DNA of 11,732 nt from Zarea fungicola (Eukaryota > Ascomycota > Sordariomycetes > Hypocreales > Cordycipitaceae), in NCBI GenBank assembly GCA_900169235.1, contig FWCC01000558.1, forward strand, positions 1 through 11,732. Reading direction: 5' to 3'. Positions 8,208-11,732 of the stretch are shown here, piece by piece. The notes beneath the pieces are model-generated. The model saw nothing but the letters and a program-made list of their open reading frames with translations, had not been told where the DNA came from and searched no databases. Within the stretch, counting starts at the first letter, position 1. Every line of letters starts with the position of its first letter. Both the position numbers and the translations under genes were made by a program.

Positions 8208-9949
8208 GTATCTGCAGTCTTGGATGTGATTTTTTGAAATCGTAGCGGCGATCGGCCACCCCGGGAGTGCGTAAAGTTAAGACTGGAACCGTAGCAACGG
8301 AATAGAATGCTATGGATGAATGAGAAACGAGACCAAGCGTGTGTTGGTTGTTGCAACTGGTACCTATGTAGGTGCCGATAAAGCACCCAGCTTATGCGGT
8401 TGGAAGAAATGCGCCGGCAGCCTTCCCTCTTCCCGGCATGCACTGGTGGGAAGGTGAGAAAAGTTTTCATTGCAGAGATTGACAGGAGTTTCACAGCTGC
8501 CTGTCACCTACAGCTCTGCTTAACATAACGCCACATTGCTGCCTGAATGTATGGGGACATCATATGGGACACCCCTGGTATCTTAACGGCAGTTGGCCTC
8601 GGCTCGCATTGTCCAGAGGCGCGGACAGGTTTCCGCCCCTCACTCAAACATTCTAATCGAAGATAGCGAAACTTGGGTACAGCCTACGGCTGGCACTTTG
8701 TTTACTACATGCCGATGCAAAGCCAGCCAGCAACGCCAATCTGTCGGCCACTCTACATGCCATGATGCCTCAGCACCCAACATAACGAAAGCCAGGTTGT
8801 AAGTGAGTCTTTAGATTAAATGACGCACAGGTATCAGTATTGGTACATTCGCAAACTGAATTGAGATTACATTTTGGATGATTGGCGGTCTGCAGGCACA
8901 AAACTAGCGTGTTGTGCTGTGGCTGCGTCTTTAGTGGTGTTCCAACCATGGCTTTGAACGCACGCGGTGTGATCCAAGGTCCCTTGCGGCAGGTTCTAAG
9001 GTGGCACATTCTTTTTGCTCATCTCAGTTCAAAAAGTCGCACCACCTCTCAATATGTCATTCTCACCCATACTTCTGACCTATTCTGCCTACACATTTTG
9101 CGATAACGCACAGGCCGTGTTGTGAATGATTACTGCGTGATTACCCCTGTATTGCTGAATCTTCGTAGATTGTTGTGTGTTGTACCAGTTTACCGTACTT
9201 TTCACCCAGCCGTCCCCTAACAAGCCGGCTATAAGTGGGAGCGCTCCACTGTCGCCAAGGTCTGATCAAGCTTTTCTCCTTCAGGAAACTACTGAGTACG
9301 CTGGCTAAGAGAATGTTGGGGAGGACCCAGTCGCTAGCTCAGAACTCAAGACGAATTTGGCCCGTCCCAACTACCTACCCCTACCTGCTGCCTTACACAC
9401 CGATATTAATTTTATCCTCCGCCAAATTGATTCAGCGCCATTTGCGCTTAGAATGATAATATAATATGACTCTTTGCTCAAAGCAGCGTCAGTCAGCCAC
9501 TAGTCAACGCCTCATGTCTGGTTTGGACTGAAGAGAATTGCATACAGGACCCTTGCACACAGGCCGTGCTAGGATAAGATAACACAGTGCCTTGTGTGAG
9601 AACCGTCAACGAGGGCGGCAGAGGTGGTAGGTCAAAAGGAGGACAGATGCCCACTTGCAGCACGGGCGTGGTCGACACAGTGACAATTGCTAGCCCCTAG
9701 CTTTCTCCCTGCCAGGTCCAATCAATCAAAAAGTTGAAGGACGAAGCGGGGCAAGTAGGTTTTCAGAGTGCTGCGATGAGGCTCGGCTGGTAGTATTCCA
9801 TTTTATGTGGCAATAAAATCAGTGAAGCCGGCGAGACTTTGAACTGGCTACACCCTGTGATAGCACACTGGATCGCACTTCGACAGCTACATAAACTCTG
9901 GACGACTAAATTCGAGAAATGCTAGACGTAGTGGCAGGACACCCTACTT

Positions 9950-9978
9950 CAATTCCACGAGGGGTGATGGTGGAATTG
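9950..9978. repeat. 9-bp inverted repeat in noncoding DNA
   Basis: CAATTCCAC (9950-9958) faces GTGGAATTG (9970-9978) across an 11-nt loop. It is in gene-free DNA about 420 bases before the Dabb gene. It may be chance. Confidence 0.65.
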
Positions 9979-10343
9979 GCTCTCCGTCAAGGTGGCTACT
10001 TTCCCGAACAGCATCGACGCTAAATAGCCACAACCGCTATCGCGCAGGTGGGTGCGCCACTATTAGCCACAAACAACTGCCGGGTAGGCAACAAGAAGGA
10101 ATAATAACATAAGCGTAAATAAACAACCTAAAAAGGACTTCGTAGACTGCGCAGTGAGCTTCGCTTATCACCAATTGTAGGCTCGACCCATTTTTTTTAT
10201 ACCTGTCACGTGCAGAGCACACAAAGCAAAACTATTCAGGGTGCGGGGAGCTGGAAGGAGAGCTGGACTCGTAGACCCTTACTATCTACATTTCTGTTGG
10301 AGCTAGCCCTTCATTACACACACTGAGAACCATCAATAGTGTC

Positions 10344-10370
10344 ATGATAGCCAGGAGCCTGCCTCCTTAA
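10344..10370 (+). promoter_or_regulatory. Upstream ORF before the Dabb gene
   Basis: An ATG at 10344 opens an 8-codon frame (MIARSLPP, stop TAA at 10368-10370). A second ATG at 10370, overlapping that stop, runs past the main start in another frame. If the transcript begins upstream of these, scanning ribosomes would meet two decoy starts before the main ATG at 10395, suggesting translational control or a start site downstream of them. Confidence 0.35.
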
Positions 10371-10394
10371 TGGTTCCCATCTTCCGTTACCTTG

Positions 10395-11038
10395 ATGCAG
10401 TCCAAACTTGGAGACCTCGGCAGCGGGCCTTACCGTACTACTATTCTGATAGTTGCTACCGCCCTTGTCCTCACCGGTCTCCTATTTAGCCAGACTCAGG
10501 TGTCCTTGCCCTTTGGCGTCTCGGCCGACAGAAAGCCTGTCACTCACATCCTCCTCGTCTCCTTCAAGCCAACTACCTCGCAGAAGACCATTGACCAGGT
10601 GAGCTAGTGCACACCTAACCCAGAAGAGGATGTACCGAGCTTACTTGTATTTGAAGATATGCCAAAGGATCATGGACTTCAAAGAGACGTGTCTCGATGC
10701 GCTGGGCAAACCCTACGTCCTAGCAACAAGTGGCGGACTCAACAACAGTCCTGAAGACAGCAACGTCGGTTACCCCATAAACCAACCACCCTGCCGCGCG
10801 TGAGCAGGGAGATTCCTGGCGTCTTACGTGGCGCCTTTGTTTGAATAGCGCTAATGAGACTTTTAAACAGAAAAACATGACGCATGGATTCATCATTGAA
10901 TTTCAAAACGCATCAGACCGACAGTATTTCCTAGACGTCGACCTAGCCCATAAGGAGTTCGTGGAGCATATTGACCCAAACAACAATGATTTTCTCACGC
11001 TGGATTTCACTAACGGCGTTTACGGCCCACGAATGTAA
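10395..11038 (+). CDS. Dabb (stress-responsive alpha/beta-barrel) domain protein
   Basis: This is a three-exon gene for a small Dabb-domain (dimeric alpha/beta barrel) protein; family members are small stress- or metabolism-linked proteins and a few are catalysts, so the function here is open. Exon 1 is 10395-10598 and exon 2 begins at 10657. Residues 14-33 are a hydrophobic helix (signal anchor or signal peptide), unusual because most Dabb proteins are soluble. The domain starts at VTHILLVSFKP (49-59) and continues as ICQRIMDFKETCLDALGKPY and the conserved SGGLNNSPE. It ends with THGFIIEF, DRQYFLDVDLAHKEFV and the final strand LDFTNGVYGP. The second splice is ambiguous: 10764 to 10871 gives 159 residues and exact family spacing between NSPE and THGF, but uses a weak donor (GTCGGT). 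The alternative, 10799 to 10849, has better splice signals and gives 178 residues with a 19-residue insert. The annotated ATG is at 10395, the only in-frame ATG before the hydrophobic helix. Confidence 0.85.
10599..10656 (+). other. Intron 1 of the Dabb gene
   Basis: The 58-nt intron has donor GTGAGC, a branch-like CTTAC at about 10640-10644 and acceptor AAG. It is in phase 0 and joins KTIDQ to ICQRIMDF, which restores the continuous Dabb domain. The AAG acceptor is less common than TAG or CAG. Confidence 0.7.
10765..10870 (+). other. Intron 2 of the Dabb gene (family-length model)
   Basis: This 106-nt intron has a weak donor (GTCGGT), branch GCTAAT near 10850-10855 and acceptor AACAG. A nested alternative is 10800-10848 (49 nt), with donor GTGAGC, branch CTTAC at about 10823-10827, a pyrimidine stretch and acceptor ATAG. 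Both keep the frame. Confidence 0.5.
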
Positions 11039-11732
11039 ACTTTGGCATTCTAGACCCTTGAGGCTTCTTCTGCTTGTTCTGATGGATTGGGGGTGTGCCA
11101 CGCCATGGTAGCAGCATTGGAGTAGTTTATACTTGTCGTCCTGGGGCGGAGCAATGTGGTGGGCATCCAATATGTGGCGTGCATACTAGGAAGAAAATGG
11201 AGGGGTCTCTGTAGTGTTAGTTCTTCTAAAGACGTACTGAAATACTATGCACAGGTTGCCAGATGTCATGGCTGCAGCCCACATGCTTGAAAACGTGCAC
11301 TGCACACTACGAGGAGAGACGATGGTACGCGCTGGTTGACCAGCGCAATGACATGGACTGTGCTTCACTCCACGACAAAGAGACAGTTCGAGGTGCGGCA
11401 TTGGCAAGCATGCGCACGGCGTGAACGGAATCACGCCGTATGCTGGTCAAATTCAGCCGTTTTCGGCTGCTGCCATAAACATATATGAATCCAATTCTTG
11501 GAGGCCAGCACATACAGGTACGTGATAATGTAGTCGGCGTCAATTCTGACTGCTAAATATAGAGCCAAAACTAGCGGTTATGGTGACCCACCGCGTAAGG
11601 TACAGTTAACTAGCGATACCCAGAACGAGCTGGTTTGGTAGACAGCGGCACAGAATTAATTTGCATCACCCGGAGTGAGCACAGAGCATTAGTATTCTTT
11701 GCAATCTAGACGGGATATCCGTGATTGTCGGC
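11039..11732. other. 3' flank with clustered inverted repeats, no gene seen
   Basis: No convincing gene is visible to the end of the window. Three perfect inverted repeats lie within about 140 bases: GCGCTGGT/ACCAGCGC at 11329-11346, ACGGCGTGA/TCACGCCGT at 11416-11439, and CAGCCG/CGGCTG with a TTTT loop at 11454-11469. An 11-base palindrome, GTGCACTGCAC, is at 11295-11305. They could be a structured RNA, a terminus of a mobile element or chance. Confidence 0.5.

Larger units (their letters stand above)
8208..10394. other. 2.2-kb gene-poor region
   Basis: No frame longer than about 100 codons with protein-like content was seen on either strand, and none matches a known family by eye. It should contain the promoter of the minus-strand gene starting at 8207 and that of the Dabb gene at 10395. 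The near-palindrome GGTACCTATGTAGGTGCC (8359-8376, 16 of 18 positions symmetric) lies about 150 bases upstream of the 8207 start. A CACGTG E-box is at 10207-10212, under 200 bases before the Dabb start. No tRNA or transposon remnant was recognised. Confidence 0.5.

Noticed and set aside
8593..9678. Several 60-80 codon frames in the gene-poor region
   Set aside because: Many begin at non-ATG codons or lack any protein-like pattern, and none carries a recognisable domain.

Overview
The window looks like nuclear DNA of a filamentous ascomycete (Pezizomycotina; a sordariomycete is my guess). The reasons are short introns of about 50-60 nt with fungal splice and branch-point signals, a fungus-specific SUN-family wall gene, a Dabb-domain gene with several introns, and a fungal-type hAT transposon. 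The genus cannot be told from the sequence.

Layout. (1) 476-1986, + strand: a secreted SUN-family (GH132-like) cell-wall protein. Its last 14 codons lie behind a 59-nt intron, so the uninterrupted reading frame gives a wrong C-terminus. (2) 2527-6486, - strand: an unrecognised protein gene split in two by a 2,809-bp hAT element (3480-6288). The element has perfect 12-bp terminal inverted repeats (CATACATGGGCA) and an 8-bp target duplication (CTCTTTCG). Removing the element plus one duplication copy gives a continuous 380-codon frame. (3) 3583-5882, - strand, inside the element: a near-complete hAT transposase with a BED-type finger, catalytic positions and dimerisation domain. It is broken by one frameshift and one in-frame TAG. 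(4) 7121-8207, - strand: an unrecognised, mostly helical protein whose last 52 codons (the first shared across the junction) lie behind a 55-nt intron. (5) 10395-11038, + strand: a membrane-anchored or secreted Dabb-domain protein in three exons. (6) Gene-poor DNA at 8208-10394 and 11039-11732, where short inverted repeats are the only structure I see.

The genes do not form an obvious pathway or cluster. The main story is a fairly young transposon insertion that inactivated an accessory gene. The transposon's own terminal repeat supplies an in-frame ATG to the downstream gene fragment. The transposase is itself disabled by two small lesions while the element ends remain perfect. No CRISPR array, rRNA or convincing tRNA was seen.
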